Shown here in pieces: positions 6,902 to 16,000 of a stretch of DNA of 32,867 bases. The stretch covers positions 1 through 32,867 of the forward strand of contig JAKBBE010000023.1 in NCBI GenBank assembly GCA_021826035.1, in the 5' to 3' direction. Below the pieces are notes generated by a model, which saw nothing but the letters and a program-made list of their open reading frames with translations, searched no databases and was not told the origin of the DNA. Source of the DNA: Pseudomonadota bacterium (lineage in GTDB: Bacteria; Pseudomonadota; Gammaproteobacteria; Steroidobacterales; Steroidobacteraceae). Each line of letters starts with the position of its first letter. Positions within the stretch are counted from its first letter, which is position 1. Position numbers and translations under genes: made by a program.

Positions 6902-9271
6902 TCAATTGCGCAGCGGCTTGCCGGTCTTCAGCGTGTGCACGATGCGCTCCTGGGTCTTCGCGTTGCCGAGCAGGGCGAGGAAGTGGCGCCGCTCGAGTGC
7001 GAGGATCCAGTCCTCATCGACCTCGGTGCCCGCCTCCACGTCCCCGCCCGTCATGACCTCGGCGATGCGCGAGCCGATCTCGAAGTCGTACGGACTGATG
7101 AAGTGTCCCTCGAGCAGATTCACCAGCTGTGCTTTGATCGAGGCCGCACCGGTGCGTCCGGCCACCGGGAAGCGCGCCCCGGCGAGCGGCGGCCGATAGC
7201 CTGCCTCGGCCAGCGCGAGCGCCTGCTGCTTCGCGACATACAACAGCTCATCGGCGTTGAACACCACCGGATCGCTGGCGCGCAGGAAACCGAGCTGGCG
7301 TGCCTCGAGGCCGCTGCCGGCGACCTTGGCGGTGCCGATCGCCATGTAGTAGTCCTTCAGCGCCGCGAACAGATCGCCGCGGCTCTCGTGCGCCGCGCGG
7401 CGCGCGAACTCCTTGCAGCCCCCGCCCCCCGGCAGCAGCCCGACGCCGGCCTCGACCAGACCGACGTAGGACTCCAGCGCCGCGACCACCCGGTCGCAGT
7501 GCAGCATGAACTCGCAGCCCCCGCCAAACACGTAGCCCTGCGTGGCCGCGACGGTCGGGATGAGGCTGTAGCGCAGGCGCATCGAGGTGCTCTGGAAGCG
7601 TGCGATCACCGCCTCGAGCGTCTTCCAGTCCCCGGCGGCGAGCGCCGGGCGCAGTGCCTCGAGATTCGCGCCGACGGAAAACGGGGGCTCGCTCTGCCAG
7701 AACACGAGCGCGCGGTAGTGCGCCTCGGCGAGGTCGATCGCCTGGTTCAGCCCCTCGAGCGCCTCGGGGGAGATCGAGTGCGCCTTGGTCTTCAGTGAGG
7801 CCACCAGCACGCCATCGCCGCTGGTGAAGGCCCGTACGGCCGCGTTCTCGTACACCGTCTCGCCGAGCTCGCGCCGCTCCCCGACGAGCGCCACGGGCCA
7901 CAGCTGGCGCCGGTACACCGGCAACTGCGAGCGCCCCACGAGGCGCTGCTGAGCCGCATCGTAGGAGCCCTCGGGCGCATGCACCCCCGTGCGGCCCGCC
8001 TCGAGCACCCACGCCGGCAGCGGCGCCGAGGCGAGCGTCTCCCCGGCACGGATGTCCGCCTCGATCCACCCCGCCACGCGCGCCCAGCCGGCCGCCTGCC
8101 ACACCTCGAACGGTCCGCGCTGCCAGCCGAAGCCCCAGCGCATGGCCAGATCCACATCGCGCGCCGAATGGGCGATCTGCCCGAGGTGGCAGGCGATGTA
8201 GTGAAACGTGTCGCGCCAGCAGGCCCAGAGGAACTTCGCCTGCGGGTGATCGCTTAAGCGCAGCGCCTCGAGGCGCGCCCCGGCCTCTTCGATCTTGAGC
8301 ATCTCGGTGACCGCGGCATCGGCCTTCTCGCCGGCCGGCACATGCGTGCCGCGGGTCGGATCGAGCACCGAGAGATCCTGTCCCTTCTTCAGGTAGATGC
8401 CACCGTGGGTCTTGGCCCCGAGCGCCCCGGCGGCGATCAGCTTCTCGAGCCACGGCGGGCAGACGAACAGGTCATGCCAGGGATCCTCCGCCAGGCCCTC
8501 GCGCATCGTGCGCACCACGTGGGCAAAGGTGTCCAGCCCCACCACGTCGGCGGTGCGAAACGTCGCGGACTTCGGCCGCCCGAGGCGCGGTCCGGTCAGA
8601 TCATCGACGACGTCGAATCGAAGTTGGTATTTCGCCGCGTTGGCGAGCGTGGCGAGCAACGAGAAGACCCCGACGCGGTTGGCGACGAAATTCGGGGTGT
8701 CCTTGGCGCGGATCACGCCCTTGCCGAGAGTGCTGACCAGGAACGTCTCGAGATGATCGAGCATCGGGGCATCCGAGGCGCTGCACGGAATCAGCTCGGC
8801 CAGATGCATGTAGCGCGGCGGGTTGAAGAAGTGCACCCCGCAAAAGCGCGTCCGCAGCCCCGGCGGACAGGCCGCGGCGAGCGCCTCGATCGACAACCCC
8901 GAGGTGTTGGTGGCGAAGATCGTCCGCGCCCCGAGCACGGGGGCTACCTTGTGGTACAGCTCGCGCTTCCACTCGAGCCGCTCGGCAATCGCCTCGATGA
9001 CCAGATCACACTCGGCGAGCCGGCCGAGGTCCTCGGCATAGTTGGCCGGTTGGATGAGCTCGGCGAGGCCGGCCGCGGCGAGCGGCGCCGGCTGCTGCTT
9101 GCGCAGCGCGGCGATGGCCTTCGCGGCGATGCCGCTGCCACCGTTGGGATCGGGCAGATCGTAGAGCAGCGTCGGCACCTGCGCGTTGAGCAGGTGCGCG
9201 GCGATCTGCGCACCCATCACGCCCGCGCCGAGCACGGCGACCTTGCGGATCATGAAATTCGTCTCAGACAT
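6902..9271 (-). CDS. FadN-type 3-hydroxyacyl-CoA dehydrogenase / enoyl-CoA hydratase
   Basis: This 789-residue enzyme has the domain order dehydrogenase first, hydratase last, as in Bacillus FadN and unlike FadB/FadJ. The NAD-binding domain has VAVLGAGVMGAQIAAHL at about residues 11-27. The dehydrogenase active site lies near GVHFFNPPRYMHLAELI, and the C-terminal dehydrogenase domain begins around DTPNFVANRVGVF. The crotonase-like domain occupies roughly residues 490-700, with oxyanion-hole region FSVGANLEAL, then GGGCEFMLHCDRVVA and VGLVEAGVGLLPGGGG carrying the expected acidic residues. The ATG at 9271 has AGAGGAAG just upstream; an in-frame ATG at 9253 is a weaker choice. The gene lies between the PsrA-like regulator and fadA on the same strand. 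It should convert enoyl-CoA to 3-oxoacyl-CoA; chain-length preference cannot be read. Confidence 0.93.
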   Translation of the reverse strand: MSETNFMIRKVAVLGAGVMGAQIAAHLLNAQVPTLLYDLPDPNGGSGIAAKAIAALRKQQPAPLAAAGLAELIQPANYAEDLGRLAECDLVIEAIAERLEWKRELYHKVAPVLGARTIFATNTSGLSIEALAAACPPGLRTRFCGVHFFNPPRYMHLAELIPCSASDAPMLDHLETFLVSTLGKGVIRAKDTPNFVANRVGVFSLLATLANAAKYQLRFDVVDDLTGPRLGRPKSATFRTADVVGLDTFAHVVRTMREGLAEDPWHDLFVCPPWLEKLIAAGALGAKTHGGIYLKKGQDLSVLDPTRGTHVPAGEKADAAVTEMLKIEEAGARLEALRLSDHPQAKFLWACWRDTFHYIACHLGQIAHSARDVDLAMRWGFGWQRGPFEVWQAAGWARVAGWIEADIRAGETLASAPLPAWVLEAGRTGVHAPEGSYDAAQQRLVGRSQLPVYRRQLWPVALVGERRELGETVYENAAVRAFTSGDGVLVASLKTKAHSISPEALEGLNQAIDLAEAHYRALVFWQSEPPFSVGANLEALRPALAAGDWKTLEAVIARFQSTSMRLRYSLIPTVAATQGYVFGGGCEFMLHCDRVVAALESYVGLVEAGVGLLPGGGGCKEFARRAAHESRGDLFAALKDYYMAIGTAKVAGSGLEARQLGFLRASDPVVFNADELLYVAKQQALALAEAGYRPPLAGARFPVAGRTGAASIKAQLVNLLEGHFISPYDFEIGSRIAEVMTGGDVEAGTEVDEDWILALERRHFLALLGNAKTQERIVHTLKTGKPLRN

Positions 9272-9289
9272 GACTTCCTCTGCTGCTGC

Positions 9290-9306
9290 GGTCCGCGCGG
9301 CGGACC
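9290..9306. repeat. Short hairpin in the psrA-fadN gap
   Basis: The sequence GGTCCGCGCGGCGGACC has 7-bp arms with a 3-nt loop, 19-35 nt upstream of the fadN-type start. A related half, GGTCCGTTCA, occurs near the psrA stop at 9350-9360. It could be a weak intercistronic RNA hairpin or chance in GC-rich DNA. There is no T-run, so I do not call it a terminator. Confidence 0.35.
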
Positions 9307-9357
9307 GTTCATGGCGCGGCCCTCAGCGCCGGGCCGCTCGTGGGGCCTGCGGTCCGT

Positions 9358-10059
9358 TCACTGCGCGGAACTCCCGGCACGGGGCACGGCCCCCATGCCG
9401 GCCAGCACGAACGGCACGACGTGCTTGACGATCAAATCCGGATCACGCGCCGAAACGGCCGAACGGCCGAAGAGTTTCAAAATGTCGTTGCCGGCGAAGG
9501 CGTGGAACATCACGCTGAAGCCCAGGTGCAGCCGCCAGGCGACCTCCTCGGCCGAGAGCCCCGGCAGGGCGCGCCCCAGCGCTTCGCTGTAGCGCGTGAC
9601 CAGGTGCCCCCAATCGCGCGAGAGCGTCTCGCGCAACACCCGGTGATTCTCCACGAGCACGCGTGAGAACAGGCGCACGAACAGCGCGCCGCCGCGTGCG
9701 GGGTCCTTCGAGAGCGCGAGCGCCGGACGCACGTAGCACATCATCACTGCCTCGGCGTCAAATCGCGCAGTCCCCGCCGAGGCGCGCGCCTCGAGCCGCC
9801 CGAGTTCGCGCAGGCACTCACGCGCCCAGGGCTCGAAACGGCGGGCGAAGACCGCCTCGAACAGCGCAGCCTTGGACCGGAAGTGGTAGTTGACCGCGGC
9901 GAGATTCACCCCCGCCTGCTGGGTAATCAGCCGCAGCGAGGTTGCCTCCAGCCCGAGCTCGACGAACAGCCGCTCGGCCGCCTCGAGAATCCGCAAAGCG
10001 GTCTCCGAGTACTTCGGCTCAACGGGCGTACCGTCATCGGATAGCGAGGGGGATTTCAC
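9358..10059 (-). CDS. psrA: PsrA-like TetR family regulator of fatty-acid degradation
   Basis: This is a TetR-type repressor of about 233 residues. The N-terminal helix-turn-helix reads ALRILEAAERLFVELG, then SLRLITQQAGVNLAAVNYHF and RSKAALFEAVF. The LRLIT-AGVNLAAVNYHF core is close to what I recall of Pseudomonas PsrA, a repressor of fadBA released by long-chain acyl groups. The C-terminal half is a helical ligand pocket. Start choice: GTG at 10059 is preferred because a predicted promoter at 10087-10115 would put transcription near 10080, leaving almost no leader for the alternative TTG at 10074. Neither has a clear ribosome site. It lies 86 nt upstream of the fadN-fadA pair on the same strand, and a PsrA-type box sits before it, so control of itself and of fadN-fadA is inferred. 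Confidence 0.85.
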   Translation of the reverse strand: MKSPSLSDDGTPVEPKYSETALRILEAAERLFVELGLEATSLRLITQQAGVNLAAVNYHFRSKAALFEAVFARRFEPWARECLRELGRLEARASAGTARFDAEAVMMCYVRPALALSKDPARGGALFVRLFSRVLVENHRVLRETLSRDWGHLVTRYSEALGRALPGLSAEEVAWRLHLGFSVMFHAFAGNDILKLFGRSAVSARDPDLIVKHVVPFVLAGMGAVPRAGSSAQ

Positions 10060-10071
10060 CGGGCAGCGTCT

Positions 10072-10115
10072 CAAACGTCTGTTTTAAACGTACATTTATT
10101 TTATGGCCAGGTCAA
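10072..10115 (-). promoter_or_regulatory. Promoter with overlapping PsrA-type operator
   Basis: On the minus strand a -35 TTGACC (10110-10115) is followed by 17 bp and a -10-like TACGTT (10087-10092). Overlapping and just downstream are two similar inverted elements read on the plus strand: CAAAC-GTCT-GTTTT at 10072-10085, which fits the published Pseudomonas PsrA pattern (G/C)AAAC N2-4 GTTT(G/C) except for its last base, and AAACGTACATTT at 10086-10097, a near-palindrome with one mismatched pair. The two AAACGT cores are 13 bp apart start to start. The arrangement suggests autorepression of the TetR gene and possibly the whole downstream fad unit. Confidence 0.6.
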
Positions 10116-10137
10116 GCCGCCGCCCCGCCCCGCCGGG

Positions 10138-12201
10138 TCACTCCCAGCGGCCGCGCGCCGCCGCTTCGCGCAGTCGCGGCGTCGCCGCCCAGCGTGCGCC
10201 GTGACTCGGTGCGAGCCGCTCCATCGTCGCGATCACCTTCTCCAGGCCCTCCTGAAGGCCCCAGTACATCGGTCCGCCCTTGTAGGCCGGAAAGCCGTAC
10301 CCGTGGATATAGACCACGTCGATGTCGCCCGAGCGGCTCGCGATCCGCTCGGTGAGGATCTTCGCCCCTTCGTTGACCAGCGGATGCAGCAACCGCGCCA
10401 GAATTTCCGCATCGGCAATCGATCGCCGCTCGATACCGAGCGAGCGCGACACGGACTCGATCAAGGCGAGCGCCTCGGGGTTGTGATGACGCTTGCCGCC
10501 CTCGTAGCGGTAGAACCCCTGAGCGCTCTTGCGCCCCAGACGGCCCTCCTCGGCCATGCGCTGCAGGATCGGCGACCAGCGCTCATCCGGCGGCAGCGTG
10601 CGATTGCGGCGGATGGCCCAGCCGACGTCATTGCCCGCCAGATCGCGCATCGCCAGCGGCCCCATGGCAAACCCGAACGCCTCGATCACCCCGTCGACCT
10701 GCTCTGGAGTCGCGCCTTCCTCGAGCAGCCGCTCGGCCTCCACACCGTAGTAGAGCAGCATCCGGTTGCCGATGAACCCGTCGCAATTGCCCGCCATCAC
10801 CGGGATCTTGCCCAGGCGCTTGGCGAGCGCCATCACGGTGGCGAGCGTCTGCGGGGCACTCTGCGCGCCGCGCACGTTCTCCATCAGCTTCATCACGTGC
10901 GCGGGACTGAAGAAATGGGTGCCGACCACCTGCTCGGGCCGGCCGGTCACCCGCGCGAGCGCATCGATGTCGAGCGTCGAGGTGTTGGTGGCGAGAATGG
11001 CGTGCGCCGGCAGATTCCGATCGAGCTGCTCGAACACGGTGCGCTTCAGCGCCGGGTCCTCGAATACGGCCTCAATGGCAATGTCGGTCTGCCCGAGCGA
11101 TGCGTAGTCGGTGGTGGCGCAGATCCGCTGCAGCGCGGCATCGGCCTGCGGGCGCGTCAGCCGCCCGCGCTCGACGGTTTGCGCATACACCGCGCGGATG
11201 CGCTCCATCGCGGCGGCGAGCGCCGCCGCCGAGACATCGAGCAGCGTCACCGGGATGTCCGCATTGGCGAACAGCACCGCAATCCCGGCGCCCATGGTGC
11301 CGCCACCGACCACGGCGGCGCGCCGGATCGGCAGCGGCGCGACCTCGGGTCCCACCCCCTCGATCTTGCGGGCGGCCCGCTCCGCCTCGAACACGTGCAT
11401 CAGCGCCTTGCGTTGCGGACTCTCGCGGCACTCCAGGTAATACTGACGCTCGAGCGCGAACGCCTCCTCGCGCCCGCGGGTACAGGCCGCCTCGATCGCA
11501 TCGGCGATGCGCCAGGGGGCGAGCTGGCCCTGGAACTTGCGCGCATGCGCCGCGCGCCAGGCGTCAAAGAGCTGAGGGTCGACGGCGGTGATCTTCTCCT
11601 CGCGCTCACGGGCGAGCGGCGGGACGCCCTCCTCGGCGAGACGGCGCGCCCAGGCGAGCGCCTCGGGCAGCGGCACATCGGCGAGCGCATCGAGCACCCC
11701 GAGCGTGCGGGCGCGCGCCGCCGCAAGCGCCTCGCCCGTCGAGATCACCTCGAGCGCCGCCTGCGGACCGGCGAGCCGCGTGAATCGCTGCGTGCCGCCG
11801 GCCCCGGGAATCAGACCGAGCTTCACCTCCGGCAGGCCCACGCGGGCCCCGCTCGCGGCGATGCGCGCATGACAGGCGAGTGCGAGTTCGAAGCCGCCGC
11901 CGAGCGCCACGCCCTCGAGGGCCGCCACGACCGGCTTGCCGAGCGATTCGATCCGCGCGATCACCTCGAGCAGGATCGGCGGCTCGAAGGCGGCACCGGA
12001 GGCAATCTCGCGGATGTCCGCGCCGGCGGGGAACGAGCCGTTCGCCCCACTGAGGACCACCGCCCGCACCGCCGGGTCACTCGCGGCTCGGTTCAAACCC
12101 TCCATCAGCCCACGGCGCACCTCGAGACTGAGCGCATTGACCGGCGGGTGGTCGATTTCAAGGACAGCGACGTCGCCGTCGCAACGGTAATGAGTCGGCA
12201 C
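10138..12201 (-). CDS. FadB/FadJ-type enoyl-CoA hydratase / 3-hydroxyacyl-CoA dehydrogenase
   Basis: This 687-residue enzyme has the hydratase first, then the dehydrogenase, like FadB/FadJ and the peroxisomal bifunctional enzyme, whose length it resembles. The crotonase domain (1 to about 190) has FPAGADIREIA, ALGGGFELALACHAR and GLPEVKLGLIPGAGGTQR, with both expected glutamates. The NAD-binding domain begins near residue 295 with AAVVGGGTMGAGIAVLFA; the dehydrogenase motif GTHFFSPAHVMKLMENV and the segment NCDGFIGNRML follow. The end carries IHGYGFPAYKGGPMYW. The GTG at 12201 has GGGGA about 5 nt upstream; a TTG at 12213 is the alternative. It ends 78 nt before the preferred psrA start and begins 79 nt after cysNC on the same strand. 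Its substrate relative to the FadN-type enzyme is unknown. Confidence 0.92.
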   Translation of the reverse strand: MPTHYRCDGDVAVLEIDHPPVNALSLEVRRGLMEGLNRAASDPAVRAVVLSGANGSFPAGADIREIASGAAFEPPILLEVIARIESLGKPVVAALEGVALGGGFELALACHARIAASGARVGLPEVKLGLIPGAGGTQRFTRLAGPQAALEVISTGEALAAARARTLGVLDALADVPLPEALAWARRLAEEGVPPLAREREEKITAVDPQLFDAWRAAHARKFQGQLAPWRIADAIEAACTRGREEAFALERQYYLECRESPQRKALMHVFEAERAARKIEGVGPEVAPLPIRRAAVVGGGTMGAGIAVLFANADIPVTLLDVSAAALAAAMERIRAVYAQTVERGRLTRPQADAALQRICATTDYASLGQTDIAIEAVFEDPALKRTVFEQLDRNLPAHAILATNTSTLDIDALARVTGRPEQVVGTHFFSPAHVMKLMENVRGAQSAPQTLATVMALAKRLGKIPVMAGNCDGFIGNRMLLYYGVEAERLLEEGATPEQVDGVIEAFGFAMGPLAMRDLAGNDVGWAIRRNRTLPPDERWSPILQRMAEEGRLGRKSAQGFYRYEGGKRHHNPEALALIESVSRSLGIERRSIADAEILARLLHPLVNEGAKILTERIASRSGDIDVVYIHGYGFPAYKGGPMYWGLQEGLEKVIATMERLAPSHGARWAATPRLREAAARGRWE

Positions 12202-12280
12202 GGCATTCCCCAACGCAACGATCGGGCGATGGTAGCGCGGCGCGTGCGCCTTATCGAGCCGCCGCGGCGGCGCGCCGCGG

Positions 12281-14155
12281 TCAGCTGCCGATGATCTGGC
12301 GCGCCCTGAGAGCCTCGAGCACGCGGCGCGCCTCTTCTTCCGGTCCGAGCGGACTCGGCGTCAGCACGACCTCCGCATTCTGCGGCGCCTCGTAGGGCGA
12401 ATCGATGCCGGTGAAGTTCTTGATCTTGCCCTCGAGCGCACGCGCGTAGAGGCCCTTCGGATCGCGTCGCTGGCACTCCTCGAGCGACGTGTCGACGAAG
12501 ATCTCGATGAACTCCTCGGCGGCGAGCAACTCGCGCACCATGCGCCGCTCGGCGCGGAACGGGGAGATGAACGAGCACAACACGACCGCACCGGCGTCGA
12601 CGAACAGCTTGGCCACTTCGCCCACGCGCCGGATGTTCTCGACGCGATCGGCGTCGGTGAACCCCAGGTCGCGGTTCAAGCCGTGCCGGACGTTGTCGCC
12701 GTCGAGCATGTAGGTGTGCACCCCGAGGGCGTGCAACTCACGCTCGACGACGTTGGCGATGGTGCTCTTGCCGGACCCGGACAGACCGGTGAACCACAGC
12801 ACCGCGGGCCGATGGCCATTGAGGCGCACCCGCGCGGATTTGTCGACCAGCAGCGCCTGGCGATGGATGTTGGTTGCGCGGCGCAACCCGAAACTGATCA
12901 TGCCGGCGCCGGCGGTGGCATTGGTGAAGCGGTCGATCAGTACGAACGCGCCGGTGGCGCGGTTGTCGGCGTACGGATCGAGCGCCACCGGGGTGGCGGT
13001 GGCGAGGTTGCAGAAACCGATCTCGTTCAGCGCGAGCGTCTTGGCCGCCATGTGCTCGAGCGTGTTGACGTCGGTCTTGTGCTTCAGGCTGGTCACGCGC
13101 GCCGGCACGTACTGCGTGCCGATGCGCATCAGATACGAGCGCCCGGGCAGCATCGGCTCCTCGATCATCCACAGCACTTCGGCGGCGAACTGATCGACCA
13201 CCTCGGGGCGTGCATCGGCATGGGCCAGCACGTCCCCGCGCGCCACGTCGACCTCATCGGCGAGCGTCAGGGTGACCGCATCGCCGGCCCGCGCCTCGGG
13301 CAGATCTCCATCCGCCGTGACGATGCGCTGGATGACGCTCTCGCGACCCGAGGCGGCGACCACCACCCGCTCGCCCGGGCGGACCACGCCCGAGGCCACG
13401 GTGCCGGAGAAGCCGCGAAAATCGAGATTCGGGCGATTCACCCACTGGACCGGGAAGCGCCACGGCTTCTCCTCCAGACCCTCGCGGACGTCGATCGACT
13501 CCAGATGCTCGATCAGCGTCGGGCCATCGTACCAGGGGGTGTGCTCGGAGCGGCGGATCACGTTGTCGCCAAAGCGCGCCGAGAGCGGAATGCTGGTGAC
13601 CGCGGCGAACTTCAGCGGCGCGGCGAAGCCGAGATAGTCGGCGACGATCCGATGGAAGCGCTCACCGGAGAACTCCACCAGGTCGATCTTGTTGACCGCG
13701 AGCACGACATTCTTGATGCCGAGCAGCGCACAGATGTAGCTGTGCCGGCGCGTCTGCGTGAGCACACCCTTGCGCGCGTCGATCAGGATCACGGCGGCCT
13801 GGCTGTTCGATGCGCCGGTGGCCATGTTGCGCGTGTACTGCTCGTGCCCCGGGGTGTCCGCCACGATGAACGCGCGCCGCGGCGTGGAGAAGAACCGGTA
13901 GGCCACGTCAATGGTGATGCCCTGCTCACGCTCGGCCTGCAGACCATCGACGAGCAGCGCCAGATCGAGGTCCTCGCCCGTGGTGCCGTGCTTGGCGCTG
14001 TCGCGCTCGAGCGCGGCGAGCTGATCCTCGAGCACGAGTTGGGTGTCGTACAGCAGCCGCCCGATCAGGGTCGACTTGCCATCATCCACCGAGCCGCAGG
14101 TGAGAAAGCGCAGCAACCCCTTGCGGGTGCGCGCGTCGTCAGAAGTAGCCGTCAC
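12281..14155 (-). CDS. cysNC: Sulfate adenylyltransferase large subunit fused to APS kinase (CysN-CysC)
   Basis: This 624-residue bifunctional protein activates sulfate. The N-terminal elongation-factor-like GTPase (CysN) drives ATP sulfurylase with CysD; the C-terminal kinase (CysC) phosphorylates APS to PAPS. GTPase motifs are [11 protein letters not shown] (residues 20-30), DTPGHEQY and NKIDLV, followed by beta-barrel domains. The kinase begins near residue 450, with P-loop GLSGSGKST at 457-465, [16 protein letters not shown] and the FISPFRAER segment. The start is a GTG overlapping the last 17 nt of cysD, so the two are translated together. No PAPS or sulfite reductase gene is in the window, so it could feed either assimilation or sulfation. 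Confidence 0.96.
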   Translation of the reverse strand: MTATSDDARTRKGLLRFLTCGSVDDGKSTLIGRLLYDTQLVLEDQLAALERDSAKHGTTGEDLDLALLVDGLQAEREQGITIDVAYRFFSTPRRAFIVADTPGHEQYTRNMATGASNSQAAVILIDARKGVLTQTRRHSYICALLGIKNVVLAVNKIDLVEFSGERFHRIVADYLGFAAPLKFAAVTSIPLSARFGDNVIRRSEHTPWYDGPTLIEHLESIDVREGLEEKPWRFPVQWVNRPNLDFRGFSGTVASGVVRPGERVVVAASGRESVIQRIVTADGDLPEARAGDAVTLTLADEVDVARGDVLAHADARPEVVDQFAAEVLWMIEEPMLPGRSYLMRIGTQYVPARVTSLKHKTDVNTLEHMAAKTLALNEIGFCNLATATPVALDPYADNRATGAFVLIDRFTNATAGAGMISFGLRRATNIHRQALLVDKSARVRLNGHRPAVLWFTGLSGSGKSTIANVVERELHALGVHTYMLDGDNVRHGLNRDLGFTDADRVENIRRVGEVAKLFVDAGAVVLCSFISPFRAERRMVRELLAAEEFIEIFVDTSLEECQRRDPKGLYARALEGKIKNFTGIDSPYEAPQNAEVVLTPSPLGPEEEARRVLEALRARQIIGS

Positions 14156-15059
14156 GTTTCTTCTTCTCCATCGAGGCCGCCTCGTCGCTGTCGATCAGTC
14201 GCCCGGAACGCTCCGAGGTGCGCGAGGCGAGCATCTCCGCGATGATCTCATCGAGCGTCGCCGCACGGCTCTCGATCGCCGCCGAGAGCGGATAACATCC
14301 GAGCGAGCGGAAGCGCACCATGCGCACCTGCTCGCGCTCCCCGGGCTTCAGCGCCATGCGCTCATCGTCGCGCATGATCAGCTGCCCGTCACGCTCGATG
14401 ACCGGGCGCGGTGCGGCGAAGTACAGCGGCACGACCGGGATCTGCTCCGCGCGCGTGTACTGCCAGATGTCGAGTTCCGTCCAATTCGAGAGCGGAAACA
14501 CTCGGATGGTCTCGCCCTGGCTGATCCGGGTGTTGTACAGATTCCACAGCTCCGGCCGCTGGTTGCGCGGATCCCAGACGTGACCGGCGGAGCGGAACGA
14601 GAAGACGCGCTCCTTGGCGCGGCTCTTCTCCTCGTCGCGGCGCGCGCCGCCGAAGGCGGCATCGAACTGCCACTTGTCGAGTGCCTGCTTCAGCGCCTCG
14701 GTCTTCATCACCTGCGTGTGCAGTTGCGAGCCGGAACTGATCGGGTTGATGTCGCGCGCCACTCCGTCGGGGTTGGTGTGCACCAGCAGCTTCACCCCGT
14801 AGCGCTCGGCGATCGCGTCGCGGTGCTCGATCATCGCGCGGAACTTCCAGCGCGTATCGATGTGCAGCAGCGGGAACGGCGGCTTGGAGGGATGGAACGC
14901 CTTCATCGCCAGGTGCAGCATCACACCTGAGTCCTTGCCGATGGAGTAGAGCATCACCGGGTTGCGGAACTCCGCGGCCACCTCGCGGATGATGCCGATC
15001 GACTCGGATTCGAGTTGGCGCAGATGGGGCGTGAGAGCCATGCGGGATTGGGTGCTCAT
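14139..15059 (-). CDS. cysD: Sulfate adenylyltransferase small subunit CysD
   Basis: This 306-residue ATP-pyrophosphatase-type subunit forms APS from ATP and sulfate, powered by the GTPase CysN. The nucleotide PP-loop is [10 protein letters not shown] at about residues 39-48. Further family motifs are [48 protein letters not shown] and [16 protein letters not shown], and the protein ends KKKRDGYF as in other CysD proteins. The ATG at 15059 ([10 protein letters not shown]) is chosen; the second Met, at 15041, is possible. The stretch open upstream of 15059 is the shadow of cysQ. It starts 4 nt after the cysQ stop and overlaps cysNC. Confidence 0.96.
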   Translation of the reverse strand: MSTQSRMALTPHLRQLESESIGIIREVAAEFRNPVMLYSIGKDSGVMLHLAMKAFHPSKPPFPLLHIDTRWKFRAMIEHRDAIAERYGVKLLVHTNPDGVARDINPISSGSQLHTQVMKTEALKQALDKWQFDAAFGGARRDEEKSRAKERVFSFRSAGHVWDPRNQRPELWNLYNTRISQGETIRVFPLSNWTELDIWQYTRAEQIPVVPLYFAAPRPVIERDGQLIMRDDERMALKPGEREQVRMVRFRSLGCYPLSAAIESRAATLDEIIAEMLASRTSERSGRLIDSDEAASMEKKKRDGYF

Positions 15060-15063
15060 CGGT

Positions 15064-15876
15064 TCAGGCCGCCAGCGGCACGAGCGGGAACGCCCCTGCG
15101 GCGACGAAGTAGGTGTTGCGAAAATCGGGTTTGCCGTAGCACAGCGGCCCGCCGCCCGGGGCGAGCACCTGCCCGCCGGCGGCGCTGAGCACCGCATGGC
15201 CCGCGGCCGTATCCCACTCCATGGTCGGACCGAGGCGCGGATACAGATCCGCCTCGCCGCTCGCCACCAGGCAGAACTTCAGCGACGAGCCGACCGACAC
15301 GCGCTCGTGCACCGAGTAGCCCTCGAGGTACTGCTCGGTCTGCGGCGTCGCATGCGAGCGCGACACCACGGCCGTCAATCCGGCCGATGGGACGGGGCGC
15401 ACGTGCAGCGCCTGACGCGCACCGGTGCCACTCCCGTCGGCCGGCTGCGCGCAGCGAAAGGCGCGGTGCGCGGCGACGTCGCCGGCGTAGAGCATCCCGC
15501 CCACGGGTGCGTAGACGACGCCGATCACCGGCATGCCGGCGCGCACCAATGCGATGTTGACGGTGAAATCCCCGCGCCGCGCGATGAACTCCTTGGTGCC
15601 ATCGAGCGGGTCGACCAGAAAGAACGTCGCGCCAACCTCGGGAATCCCTCCCACCGCGCAGGACTCCTCGGCGACCACCGGGATGTGCGGTGCGAGCTTG
15701 GCCAGATGCGCGAGGATCACGGCCTCGGCGGCCCGATCCGCTTCGGTCACGGGCGTGTGGTCCGCCTTGTGCTCGACCGGGCAGCCGCGCAGGTAAATCG
15801 CGTGGGCTTCGCGCCCGGCGGCCACCGCCACGGGCAGCAGCGCCTCGAGCAAATTCGAATCGTCAGTCGGTGGCAC
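15064..15876 (-). CDS. cysQ: 3'(2'),5'-bisphosphate nucleotidase CysQ
   Basis: This 270-residue Mg-dependent phosphatase of the inositol monophosphatase fold removes the 3' phosphate of PAP and can act on PAPS, keeping sulfate activation in balance. Metal and phosphate motifs are [21 protein letters not shown] and, toward the C-terminus, [17 protein letters not shown]. The start is the GTG at 15876, with AGGAA about 9 nt upstream. It is first in the cysQ-cysD-cysNC operon with a 4-nt gap to cysD. Placing the PAP phosphatase first suggests high PAPS use, though that is inference. Confidence 0.94.
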   Translation of the reverse strand: MPPTDDSNLLEALLPVAVAAGREAHAIYLRGCPVEHKADHTPVTEADRAAEAVILAHLAKLAPHIPVVAEESCAVGGIPEVGATFFLVDPLDGTKEFIARRGDFTVNIALVRAGMPVIGVVYAPVGGMLYAGDVAAHRAFRCAQPADGSGTGARQALHVRPVPSAGLTAVVSRSHATPQTEQYLEGYSVHERVSVGSSLKFCLVASGEADLYPRLGPTMEWDTAAGHAVLSAAGGQVLAPGGGPLCYGKPDFRNTYFVAAGAFPLVPLAA

Positions 15877-15918
15877 CGGATCGTTCCTGAGGAAATCCAG
15901 TGCCCAAGTCTACACAAA

Positions 15919-15950
15919 GAGCCGCCCCGGGTCCGGCCACGGGGCGGCTC
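15919..15950 (-). terminator. Hairpin terminator after the YceI gene
   Basis: Perfect 11-bp arms (GAGCCGCCCCG and CGGGGCGGCTC) enclose a 10-nt loop. Read on the minus strand, the stem is followed by TTTGTGTAG, a short imperfect T-run. It lies 50 nt beyond the YceI stop and about 43 nt before the cysQ start, so it should separate the two units. A 5'-leader hairpin for cysQ is the alternative. Confidence 0.6.
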
Positions 15951-16000
15951 GCCGCTCAGACTTTCCGGCTATGTGAATAGGCTCTCACCCGGATCGGGGC

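Noticed and set aside
10201..12294. A 697-codon plus-strand open frame antisense to the FadB/FadJ-type gene
   Set aside because: The opposite strand has full catalytic motifs; the plus frame is low-information, Arg/His/Leu-rich and without recognisable domains.
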